Shown here: piece after piece, positions 22,563 through 32,400 of the stretch
Position numbering within the stretch: position 1 is the stretch's first letter
Layout of the letters: each line of letters starts with the position of its first letter
NCBI GenBank assembly: GCA_018819065.1
Contig: JAHJQL010000050.1
Coordinates: 1 to 34,324, forward strand
Direction: 5' to 3'
Source: Nanobdellota archaeon
GTDB lineage: Archaea > Nanobdellota > Nanobdellia > Woesearchaeales > GCA-2686295
Length of the DNA stretch: 34,324 nucleotides
Translations under genes and position numbers: made by a program
Notes under the pieces: model-generated
Databases searched by the model: none
What the model was told of the DNA's origin: nothing
Seen by the model: only the letters and a program-made list of their open reading frames with translations

Positions 22563-22652
22563 TTTTGCACAAAAACTATTGCTCAAATGCAGAATTTGCT
22601 ACTTTCAGATCTTATAAACACTTTTTGTGCAAAACGACTTAAATGTGCAAAG
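22563..22652. repeat. Inverted pair of TTTTTGTGCAAAA elements upstream of ppsA
   Basis: TTTTGCACAAAAA (22563-22575) and TTTTTGTGCAAAA (22622-22634) are exact reverse complements, 46 bp apart; a partial third copy (AAATGTGCAAAG) lies at 22641-22652. They sit 75-215 bp upstream of the ppsA start in a 240-bp gap that otherwise contains only the promoter, so they look like binding sites for a dimeric regulator. They could equally form a long stem in RNA. Confidence 0.45.
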
Positions 22653-22727
22653 AATTCAAAGCAAAAGCTTATAAAAGATATATTCGTCAATTTGAACATT
22701 TCCAAACAAACTCTTGTTCATCGAAAA

Positions 22728-22770
22728 CTTTATATAGGTTATTCACAATTTTTTCTATCAAAAAGAGGTA
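22728..22770 (+). promoter_or_regulatory. ppsA promoter and ribosome site
   Basis: CTTTATATAGG (22728-22738) is a TATA candidate; transcription would start near 22760. GAGGTA (22765-22770) lies 6 nt before ATG 22777, so this gene has a short leader with a ribosome site rather than a leaderless start. Confidence 0.5.
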
Positions 22771-22776
22771 AGTTTC

Positions 22777-25700
22777 ATGGTGGATAAGAATACTGCATTT
22801 ATTCTATGGTTTGACCAATTAGGAATTGAAGACATCAAATACGTCGGTGGAAAAAACGCATCTTTAGGGGAGATGTACATCAATCTAACCCCGCGAGGAG
22901 TAAGAATACCAAACGGGTTTGCAGTCACAGCAACGGCTTATCACTATCTTTTAGACAAGGCAGGGGTTAGAGACAAAATAAAAAAAATTCTATCAGACTT
23001 AAACACTCATAACATTAAAAATTTGCAGGAAAGAGGATACAAAGTTAGAGAAATCATAAAAAACACTGAGTTTCCACCAGAACTAAGAAGTGTAATAGTC
23101 GAAGCATATGGTCACTTGTGTAAGCAGTACGGAGAAAACACTGATGTCGCGGTCAGAAGCAGCGCAACAGCAGAAGACCTGCCAGATGCAAGTTTTGCAG
23201 GACAGCAAGAAACATACCTTAACATCAAGGGAGAAGAGCAGCTAATAGATGCTTGCAAGAGGTGTTTTGCCTCATTATTCACAAACAGAGCTATAAGCTA
23301 CAGGGTGGATAAGGGATTTGACCACTTCTCAATTGGGCTAAGCATTGGAGTGCAAAAAATGGTGCGCTCAGATATGGCCTGCTCAGGAGTAATGTTCTCA
23401 ATAGATACAGAGTCAGGATTTAAAGACGCGATATTTGTCACAGGAGCATATGGACTTGGAGAAAACGTTGTCCAAGGAGCAGTCAACCCAGACGAGTTCT
23501 ACGTTCACAAACCAACACTAAGACAGGGTTTTAAGCCAATAATTATGAGGAAGATTGGTGAAAAAGCAATAAAGATGATATACACAACCGACAGCAAGCA
23601 CCCAACAAAGAACGTCAACGTCTCACCTGAAAACAGGAAAGTGTTCTGCATAAACGATGATGAGGTTTTATCACTTGCGAGAATGGCCCAGACAATAGAA
23701 GATCATTACTCCTGGAAAGCTGGACACTTCAAACCAATGGATATGGAATGGGCCAAAGACGGTCAAAGTGGAGAATTATTCATAGTCCAGGCAAGACCAG
23801 AAACTGTCCACTCACAAAAAGATGTCAATGTACTGGAGAACTATGAGCTAAAAGAAAAAGGAGAGGTAATAATCACCGGAAAATCAGTTGGTTCAAAGAT
23901 AGGAAGTGGAAAAGCACACATAATAAAAGATGCTCACAGAATAAGTGAGTTTGAAAAAGGAGAAGTGTTAATCACAGACATGACTGACCCTGACTGGGAG
24001 CCAATTATGAAGATAGCATCAGCCATAGTGACTAATAGAGGGGGTAGGACGTGTTTTTCAGGAGATACAAAGCTTCTGACAAATGAAGGATTTAAAACCT
24101 TTGAGAATGTTTTTAATGGCTACGAAGGCCTTAAAGTGCCGTCTCTTAATAGAGTAACTCTTAAGATTGAATGGAAAGAAGTAAAAGCAGTTATGAAGAA
24201 ACAATCAAGGCTTATTAAAACTCAATGTTCACAAACAGGGCGAATGAATGGAAACTTTCTAAGAATTACTCCCGACCACAAGATGCTCAATATAAGAGGC
24301 GCAGAACTAGTGGATACTGAAATGTCAGCTGTTTTAGCAGATAATGAATGTTTATTAGTCGCTCAGAGATTACCAAGCCTGAAAGAATCAACAACAAAAG
24401 AGCAGATGCTTGCATATTTCTTAGGAGGAATTATGACTGATGGGCACATATACCAATCAAAGACTCATGGAGAAGTTGCATTCATACAAAAACCTACTCT
24501 TGATAAGCAAAGATTTATCCTTAAGATGAATGACTGTCTAAACCAGGTGTATGGTGAAAAGTTTAAGGAAACAAAGAAAAAAGAATCAAGCGGAGAAATT
24601 AGAGGAAAAACAGTGGTTGGAAATGCTAATTCATACAGGTGTTATTCAAAATTATTGGCAAGAGAAGTTCAGCTTGAATCTGAAGCAATGGTTCAAAGCC
24701 TCTTAACATCTGATGAGCTGCTATCTTACAACTTCTTGGCAGGTGTGATTGATGGTGATGGAACGTATAGCAACGGACGAGTCAACATTTACGTGTCAAA
24801 ACAAGAATTATTAGAGCCAATAATAGTGTCTTGTTTAAGGGTTGGAATTGTTCCCCAAGTAACAACTAATAGAAGTATTTACAACGTCCAGATAGTTGAA
24901 CAGCTTGATAGAATAGGAGAATTCACTAACAGAGTTAAATGCAAGGATAAAAGAAAAACTGAAAACAGGTTTTTTAATGCAAAACAACTATTTAAACCAA
25001 ATGTTAGCTCTGACATAAACAATAGAGTAAATAAAAACTTGTTAATAGGAACAAGTAACTTACGTAAAAACACTGCTTTGTTTAGTTCAGATTTAAAACA
25101 ACGAATAACTAATCTTTTAAATTCTGATATGAGACAAACAAGAGTTTCATTCGTTGAAGAATTAGGATTTGACGATGTGTATAACATAACAGTTGAGGAT
25201 AACCATAATTACATCGTGTTTACAGATAGATACACGCCCGTGTTAGCAAATAATTGTCACGCGGCAATCATCAGCCGAGAGCTTGGAATACCTTGTGTTG
25301 TTGGAACAAATAATGCGACAGAATTGGTTAAGCCAGATCAGAAAGTAACAGTTGACTGTTCACAAGGCGCCGAAGGATATGTGTATGACGGGCTCTTAAA
25401 GTTTGATATTAAAAAAACAACTCTTGACCAGATACCAAAAACAAAGACTAAAATAATGATGAACCTCGCATCGCCTGAACAAGCGTTTGAGCAGAGCTTT
25501 ATACCAAATGACGGTGTAGGACTTGCAAGAGAAGAATTCATCATCAACTCATACATCAAAGTCCATCCATTAGCACTCTTAAAATTTGACCAACTAAAGG
25601 ATGAAGAAGTAAAAAACCAAATTAGAGAAATAACTTACGGATACAAAAACAGAGAAGATTTCTTCGTAGATAAATTAGCAGAAGGAGTTGGAATGATTGC

Positions 25701-26400
25701 AGCAGCTTTCTACCCAAAAAAAGTTATTGTTCGACTTTCAGACTTTAAGTCAAACGAATACGCAAACTTGATAGGTGGAGCTCAGTTTGAGCCAAAAGAA
25801 GACAATCCGATGATAGGCTGGAGAGGCGCTTCAAGGTACTATAGTGAAAACTATAAAGAAGCGTTTGGATTAGAATGCAAAGCCATGCTAAAAGTTAGAA
25901 AAGAAATGGGGCTAAAAAACCTTGAAATAATGATACCATTCCCAAGAACGGTTGAAGAGACGAAGAAAGTCATAGCGACGATGGCTCAGTACGGCTTAAA
26001 ACAGGGAGAAGACGGCCTTAGAATAATAGGTATGTGTGAGATTCCTTCAAACGTAATCCTTGCAGATGAATTCTTGGATGTTCTTGATGGTTTCTCAATA
26101 GGAACAAACGATTTGACCCAGCTAACACTTGGAGTTGACAGGGATTCAGAACTCGTAGCACACGTCTATGATGAACGAAACGAAGCAGTCAAGAGACTCG
26201 TAAAACAAGTAATTGAGGTTGCCAACAAGAAAGGTAAATATATAGGTATATGTGGCCAAAGCGTGAGTGATTATGTTGAATTTGCAGAATATGTTGTTCA
26301 ATGTGGAATTCAAACCATGTCCTTAAATCCCGATACTGTGATAAAGACAACCATTGCTGTTGCGAAGTTGGAAAAAAAGCTTGGTATCAGTACTGATTAA
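22777..26400 (+). CDS. ppsA: Phosphoenolpyruvate synthase containing an intein
   Basis: 1207 residues as translated; removing the 401-residue intein leaves 806, normal for PEP synthase (pyruvate, water dikinase). N-terminal ATP-binding domain: KYVGGKNASLGEMY, VAVRSSATAEDLPDASFAGQQ. Swivelling phospho-His domain: IVTNRGGRT then CHAAIISRELGIPCVVGT, with the catalytic His next to the splice site. C-terminal PEP/pyruvate barrel: DGVGLAREEF, MIPFPRTVEE, FSIGTNDLTQLTLGVDRDS and GICGQSVSDYVEF. Reaction: pyruvate + ATP + H2O to PEP + AMP + Pi, for gluconeogenesis. Activity requires intein splicing. Confidence 0.95.
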   Translation: MVDKNTAFILWFDQLGIEDIKYVGGKNASLGEMYINLTPRGVRIPNGFAVTATAYHYLLDKAGVRDKIKKILSDLNTHNIKNLQERGYKVREIIKNTEFPPELRSVIVEAYGHLCKQYGENTDVAVRSSATAEDLPDASFAGQQETYLNIKGEEQLIDACKRCFASLFTNRAISYRVDKGFDHFSIGLSIGVQKMVRSDMACSGVMFSIDTESGFKDAIFVTGAYGLGENVVQGAVNPDEFYVHKPTLRQGFKPIIMRKIGEKAIKMIYTTDSKHPTKNVNVSPENRKVFCINDDEVLSLARMAQTIEDHYSWKAGHFKPMDMEWAKDGQSGELFIVQARPETVHSQKDVNVLENYELKEKGEVIITGKSVGSKIGSGKAHIIKDAHRISEFEKGEVLITDMTDPDWEPIMKIASAIVTNRGGRTCFSGDTKLLTNEGFKTFENVFNGYEGLKVPSLNRVTLKIEWKEVKAVMKKQSRLIKTQCSQTGRMNGNFLRITPDHKMLNIRGAELVDTEMSAVLADNECLLVAQRLPSLKESTTKEQMLAYFLGGIMTDGHIYQSKTHGEVAFIQKPTLDKQRFILKMNDCLNQVYGEKFKETKKKESSGEIRGKTVVGNANSYRCYSKLLAREVQLESEAMVQSLLTSDELLSYNFLAGVIDGDGTYSNGRVNIYVSKQELLEPIIVSCLRVGIVPQVTTNRSIYNVQIVEQLDRIGEFTNRVKCKDKRKTENRFFNAKQLFKPNVSSDINNRVNKNLLIGTSNLRKNTALFSSDLKQRITNLLNSDMRQTRVSFVEELGFDDVYNITVEDNHNYIVFTDRYTPVLANNCHAAIISRELGIPCVVGTNNATELVKPDQKVTVDCSQGAEGYVYDGLLKFDIKKTTLDQIPKTKTKIMMNLASPEQAFEQSFIPNDGVGLAREEFIINSYIKVHPLALLKFDQLKDEEVKNQIREITYGYKNREDFFVDKLAEGVGMIAAAFYPKKVIVRLSDFKSNEYANLIGGAQFEPKEDNPMIGWRGASRYYSENYKEAFGLECKAMLKVRKEMGLKNLEIMIPFPRTVEETKKVIATMAQYGLKQGEDGLRIIGMCEIPSNVILADEFLDVLDGFSIGTNDLTQLTLGVDRDSELVAHVYDERNEAVKRLVKQVIEVANKKGKYIGICGQSVSDYVEFAEYVVQCGIQTMSLNPDTVIKTTIAVAKLEKKLGISTD
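24052..25254 (+). mobile_element. Intein with LAGLIDADG homing endonuclease inside ppsA
   Basis: 401 residues. Block A begins at Cys 24052 (CFSGDTKLLTNEG); block B is NFLRITPDHKML; LAGLIDADG helices are YFLGGIMTDGH and NFLAGVIDGDG, so the homing endonuclease looks intact (each ends in an acidic residue). Block F is VYNITVEDNHNYIV; block G is VLANN followed by the +1 Cys of the host (25255). The terminal Asn is present, but the penultimate residue is Asn rather than the usual His. The insertion splits GGRT from CHAAI, directly before the catalytic His, a highly conserved site typical for inteins. Confidence 0.95.
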
Positions 26401-26422
26401 TCTTAATCATTGAATAGATTTT

Positions 26423-26440
26423 TGCAATTTTTTTTTATTC
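26423..26440 (+). terminator. T-run after ppsA
   Basis: A run of nine T (26428-26436) begins 28 nt after the ppsA stop and overlaps the stop codon of the convergent giant gene. It is a plausible U-tract terminator for ppsA. Confidence 0.4.
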
Positions 26441-29400
26441 TATGTCTAGGTAGAAGTAGTATGTGACTGTTCCGCTTTGTCCGCTGTTGTTGATTGCTAC
26501 TATTAGTTCGTAGTCGGTGTTTGTCGTGTTTTTGTAGTCTTTTTGGTTTGGGTTGATTTTGGCTGCGAATGCGAAGTTGTTTAGTGTGCTTGGGCTTGTG
26601 TTGTCTTGGAATAGTCCTGCTTTGAATAGTATTTTGTTTAGTGTTCCTTCTTGTGTGTATCCTCTCAGTTCTACTGTTGGTACGTTTTCTATTTGTGCTA
26701 TTGTGTTGTTTGTGTTGTATGTGTTTGTTGCGCTGTCTTGGTCTGTTGTGGTCCAGTTGTTTATTTGGTCTAGTGTTGTGGTGTCGTTTATTGCTTGTAG
26801 ATTTGAGAAGTCAAAGTTGTTGTTGGTGGTTGCGAATGCTGTTTTTATTTGATCTTTTGGAACGTTTCCGAAGTTGTATAATTTGTTGTTGCCGATTCCT
26901 ATGCTTAGGTTTCCGCTTACGCTTCCGTGATATCCTTGCCATTTGATTGTGTTTCCGGTTGTGATTGTTAGGTTTACTTCTGTTGTTTGGCTGCCTATTG
27001 CGGTTTGTGTTTCAGGGGCTGGTGTTGCTATTCGTTCTGTTGCGCCTATTGTTATTGTTGCGCCTGTTATTGCTGCTTCTTTGTTGGTTATTTTTAGTAT
27101 TGTTAGATCGTTGTATGTGCTGGTGTTTACGGTGATGTTTGCTTCGTCAGCAGCGAAAAATTTGTAATTGTGGTTGCCGGCTCCGATTGTTGTGCCGCTA
27201 ATCGTTGCAATGTATAGTTTTCCGTTTGTGACGTCTGTATCGCCTACGTCGTTTTCGCTCATCGTGTAGTTGTTGGTGCTATCAATTTCTACTTTGACCC
27301 ATTGTGCTGCGTCGTTTTCGGCGTCTGTGTAGTTGACGCTGAATTGGTATGATTGTATTGTTGTGCCGGTGTTTGGCGTCACGTTTCCTTGTGTTAGGCT
27401 TGGTGGTCCTCCTTCTCCTCCTCCTGTGCCTGTGATTCCGTTTACGACGTAGTATTTTGTTCCGTCTATTGTGTCATATGTGAAGCTCATTCCGCTTATT
27501 GTTTTGTTTTCGTGTAGGGTTACTTTGTTTGCACAGTTATAGGTTGTTTCTTCTAGGTTGGTTGCTCCTGGGCAGATGTAGATTTCGCCGGTTGCTGTGT
27601 CTGTGTATGGTATGTATAGTGTTTTTGATGTGTTGATTCTTGAATCATAGTTTGTTCTGTGGAACACTGCTTTTTTTAGTGTTATGTTGTTGTCTATTGT
27701 TAGTCCTGTTAGGTCTAGGTCTCCTGGTGTTTCGTTGAATCGTACGTGTATCTTGGCTATTATTCGTCCCGTGTTTTGGTCTTTTATATATACGTCTTTT
27801 GGTGTTGTTATTCTAGTGTTTGTGAGGTTTGTTGTTGCGTTGTCTGCTAGTTCTATTTTTATGTTTGTGTTGTTTATTATTATTAGTGCTCCTTCGTTTT
27901 GTATGTTTAGGTTGTTTGTGGTGTTGCTTGCGGTGTAGTTAATGGTTGCTGTGTTGTTGCATTTGTAGTTGTATGTTCCTATGTTTAGTGTTGAAATGTC
28001 TGGGTTGCTTACTGGTATGTTGTTCTTGTATAATAGTGGTGTGACTTCTTCGTTGTTGGCTGTGCATGTGACTGTTGATTGTGTTGGGTATGGTAGTGTA
28101 GTGTTTGGTGTGATGTTTAGTGTTAGTGTTGTGGTTGTTGCGTTACTGATTGTATAATTGCTGAATCCGTTTACTGTGAATAGTACTTGATTATTAGCGT
28201 ATGATATTAGTTGGCAGGTAGTACATAACTGGTTATCTCTAAGTATTGTTGGGTTTGTGTATTGTCCGTTTATTGTTAGGTTTGCGCTTGTGTTGAAGCT
28301 TGTGTGTAGGTTTGCGGTGTTGACGTATATCCAGTTTTGTCCGAATAAAATGTTGTTTGTGAGGTTTGCTGTGCTGGCGTTTATTGCGTTGTTCCAGTTG
28401 ATTGTTCCGTAACCAGTTTTTTGGATGATAAAATTGTTTACACTTTCAATGTTTTCAACAGCACCAAGGTTGGTGGTGTTGCCGTCAAATCCTGTTGTGT
28501 AGTAGCATTGTGATAAGCTGGTGGCACCTGTTGCTGAGCTGAAACTTGTTGGGCAGTTATATTGTACGCCTGTGATGCAGTATGTTGTGCTTGTGCATTG
28601 GCTTTGGCCTGTTCTCGTTGTTGATGTACCTCCAGTGCTGTAGTGTCCATTGCTCACACTGTTTTGTACTCCGTTTGTGCAATAATACTCGTTTCCGCCA
28701 CAAGCAGTTTGTCCAGTTCTAGTGGTGCTTGTGCCTCCTGTGGTATAGTATCCTGGTGTTGCTTGTGTACAACTACTAGCACCTGTGTTAGAATAATAAT
28801 CGTTAGAACCGCATGCATTGGCAGTGGCGCTGCTGCTTCCTGCGCTGCAGTAGTATCCTGCGTTGCATTGTCCGTTGCAGGTGTTTACATTGTTTGTTGT
28901 TGAGCTTCCGTAGTATCCTGCATCACACTGAGATCGACTGTTGCTTAATGTTGCGCTGTAGTATCCTGTTCCTGCTACGTTGCATGTTCCGCTTTCGCAG
29001 TTGTAGTATCCGCTGTTTCCTAGGCAGCTGCTTAGTGCTGTTCCTGATGTTGTGCTTGTGGTGTTTGAGTTTGTTGGGCAGCTTGTTGCGCTGCTGCTTC
29101 CTGCTGTGCAGTATTTTGCAAATCCACAAGCATTCTGTGTTGCACTTGTGCTTCCTGCTGTGCAGTAGTATCCTGCGTTGCATTGTCCGGTGCAGGTGTT
29201 TGTTGTTTGTCCGCTTGTTGATCCGTAGTATCCTGCGTTGCATTGTCCGTTGCATGTGCTTACGCTGTTTGTTGTTGATGATCCGTAGTATCCTGCATTG
29301 CATTGTGTTCTTGTATCACTATTATTTGTAGAATAATAGCCTGCGCCAGCAACAGTGCAAGTGTTTGTAACCTTGTAATACCCGCTATTGCATGCCCATG

Positions 29401-32400
29401 TTCCTCCTGCTTGACAATTATCATTGCTAACAGTTTGGCCGGCAGTATAACCATCGCCGCCTGATTGGCCACAAACCTTGCTTGAGTTAGTACAATACTT
29501 AGTTGCAGTATTAGGACCAGTAACACACTTATTAGAAGTACAATTATCATTAGCAGAACAGGATTCACCGTTATCCAAAAGAAGTCCTGAATTAATCCAT
29601 GTACCATTATTGCAAGAATCTGCTGCGAGAATACTGTTTTGTAGATAACATACACCTGATGATACACAACTAGAAGACGCATTGCAAAAAGTCCAATCTG
29701 TCGTGTTAGAACTACACGAGGCGTTGACTGCACAAGTCTTGCTAATATTGTAGAAACTAAGTGAGTTGTAAATTGGAAAGCTTCCTGAAACTAGTTTGCC
29801 TCCCAGTGCAAATGTGTAACTAGAAGAATTTGAGAAATTACTAATAAATACGCCGCCAGAATCAGTGCTGCCAGAATAAACTTGAGTCGAGCCTGATATG
29901 TTGATTTGTAGTGTTGTAAATGGAGTTGGGCTGCTGGTTCTGTTAAGAGACTTAACAACCAAGGTTGTGCCTGTCATACTTGTTGCAGGACTGGATGAAG
30001 TTGGAGCTGTGTAAGGTGTGCCCGCATGGAAACGCACTGTGCCATTTGCTCCATTGGTTCCTGAACAACTGCCGCCTGAGCATGAACCTTTTGTACCACC
30101 AAGCACGTTTATTGTCATGCCGGAATTATTGGATGAATATGATATTACAGTTAGGTTTCCGCCGTTTCCTCCTCCACCATTATTGCCGTTTGTGGATGGG
30201 TGTCCATTTCCTCCAATTGATGAAACTGTTCCAGAGAGTATTGCATTTTCTGAAAGAAGATTGATGCCTCCTCCACTGCCTGCGTATCCTCTGCTTCCCG
30301 CTGCTGCTGATGAACTGCTCGTAGCGTCGTTGGCGCCGTTGGAGGAAATTGAGCCTGCTACTGTCAGGTTGCCTGCTCGGAGTGAAATTAGACCGGCATT
30401 TCCACCCACTCCATACTTGCCTGGGACTTCACCAGAGTTTCCGCCTGTGGCTCCGTTTGAATTTAGTATTGAAGTTGCGCTAATTGTTAATGATGATTGC
30501 AGATTTATTGTTGAAATGTTTATTATTCCTCCGTTTCCTCCATTTCCGCCATATCCTTGTGTTGAAGAACCGACTCCTCCTGTGCCTCCTGTGGTTGTGA
30601 TGTTTCCAGTAATAACTCCGCTACTTAGATTTATTAAAATAGTATTTCCATTTCCTCCATTTCCTGCAGTACCGTATGCGCCGCTATTTGTTCCACTTCC
30701 ACCTCGGGATGATATTGTTCCTGTTATGTTTAACTCCCCTGTGGCTGAGATATTAATAATATTACCATTAGATCCTGTAGCGCCATTGCCCCAATTATTA
30801 GCGCCACTGCCACCCGTGCTTCCGCTGCTTGAGATGCTTCCTGAAATAACACCACTAATTGATCTTATGGATATGGCTCCTGAGCTTCCTCCTGTTCCTC
30901 CATTATCACTATTCGCACCGTTTCCACCTGTAGAAGATACTGAACCTGAAATATTAAGATTATTATTAGCTAAAATTATGACATTGTTGCCGTTGCCTCC
31001 GTTGGCACCATATGTTCCTGATCCTGTGCTTCCTCCACTACCTCCATTTCCACCGTTGCTTTTGAAAATGCCTGATAAGATTCCGCTGTTTAGACTTATT
31101 GATAGCATGCCAGAAGTTCCGCCTAATCCTCCTGTATTTCCGCTTGATGGTGTGCCGCCTGTTCCACCTTGGGATGATACTGTGCTAGATATGTTTAAAT
31201 CACCAGTGGCTGTGATATTAATGGCTCCGCTGTTTCCTGCGCTGCCGCCAGTTCCTCCGCCTCCAGAACCTCCAGTGCCTCCAGTGCCTCCAGTGCTTAG
31301 AATGTTTCCAGAGATAATTCCTCCTCCTAAAATTATGGATATGGCTTTTCCAACACCAGCTGCTCCTCCTGGTCGTCCGGCATTTGCACTGTTTCCGTTT
31401 CCACCCTGAGATGTAAGTGCACCGGAAATGATTAGATTATTTGTGGCGCTTATATTAATTGTATTACCATCGCCGCCAGCGCTGCCATCATAGGCAGAAG
31501 AAGCTCCGGCTGCGCTTCCAATACTTGAGATGCCTCCTGAAATAACACCGCTACTCAAATTTATAGATATGGCTCCTGAGTTTCCTCCTGTTCCTCCAGT
31601 GTAGCTGTTCGCAGCTGTTCCAGCCGAAGAAGATATTGCACTAGTTAAATTTAAAATTCCTGTGGCTGTGATGCGGACAGTATTACCATGTCCTCCGTTG
31701 CCCCCTGTATTTCCTGATACAGCGCCTCCGTTTCCTCCGCTACTAAGAAAAGTTCCAAGTATATTTCCATTGTTAAAGTTTAAGTATAGAATTCCAGCAG
31801 TTCCTCCAGCTCCGCCAGAGTATGAGCTGTGTGCGCTACCTCCGTTTCCACCTTGTACGGATATCCTGCTAGTGCTGGTTATGTTTAAATCACCTGTGGC
31901 TGAGATATTAATAGTGTTGCCATTACCACCTGCCTTGCCGGCTCCGTTAGGAGAATTACCAGGTATGCTTCCTTGGCTTGAGATGTTTCCAGAAATAACA
32001 CCACCACCTAATTTTACAGTTATAGCTCCTGAGCTTCCTGCATTTCCTCCTGTATAACCATCCTTACCATCTCCTCCTGAAGAAGATACTGTTCCTAAAA
32101 TATTCAAAGTATTGTTAACTGATATAAATACAATATTACCATTACCACCATTACCTCCAGTAGCTCCTGTTCCAGTACCCCCTGCACCTCCTACACTGTT
32201 GAAAGTTCCTAACATATTTCCATTGTCATTGGTTGAGTATATGTATATAGCGCCAGCGTTTCCACCATTACCTCCATTCTTTGCATTTCCACTATTCCTG
32301 CCAAGACCCCCATTTGAATTTATTGTGCCAGAAATATTTAGACTGTTGGTTGCAGTGATATTGATTGTGTTGCCGTTGCCACCTGCCCCTCCGTAGCCGT

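Noticed and set aside
30018-32396. Long Pro-rich plus-strand frames (up to 463 residues)
   Set aside because: They are the complement of the Gly-rich repeats (GGN codons read as NCC). Composition and lack of promoters show they are shadows of the minus-strand giant gene.
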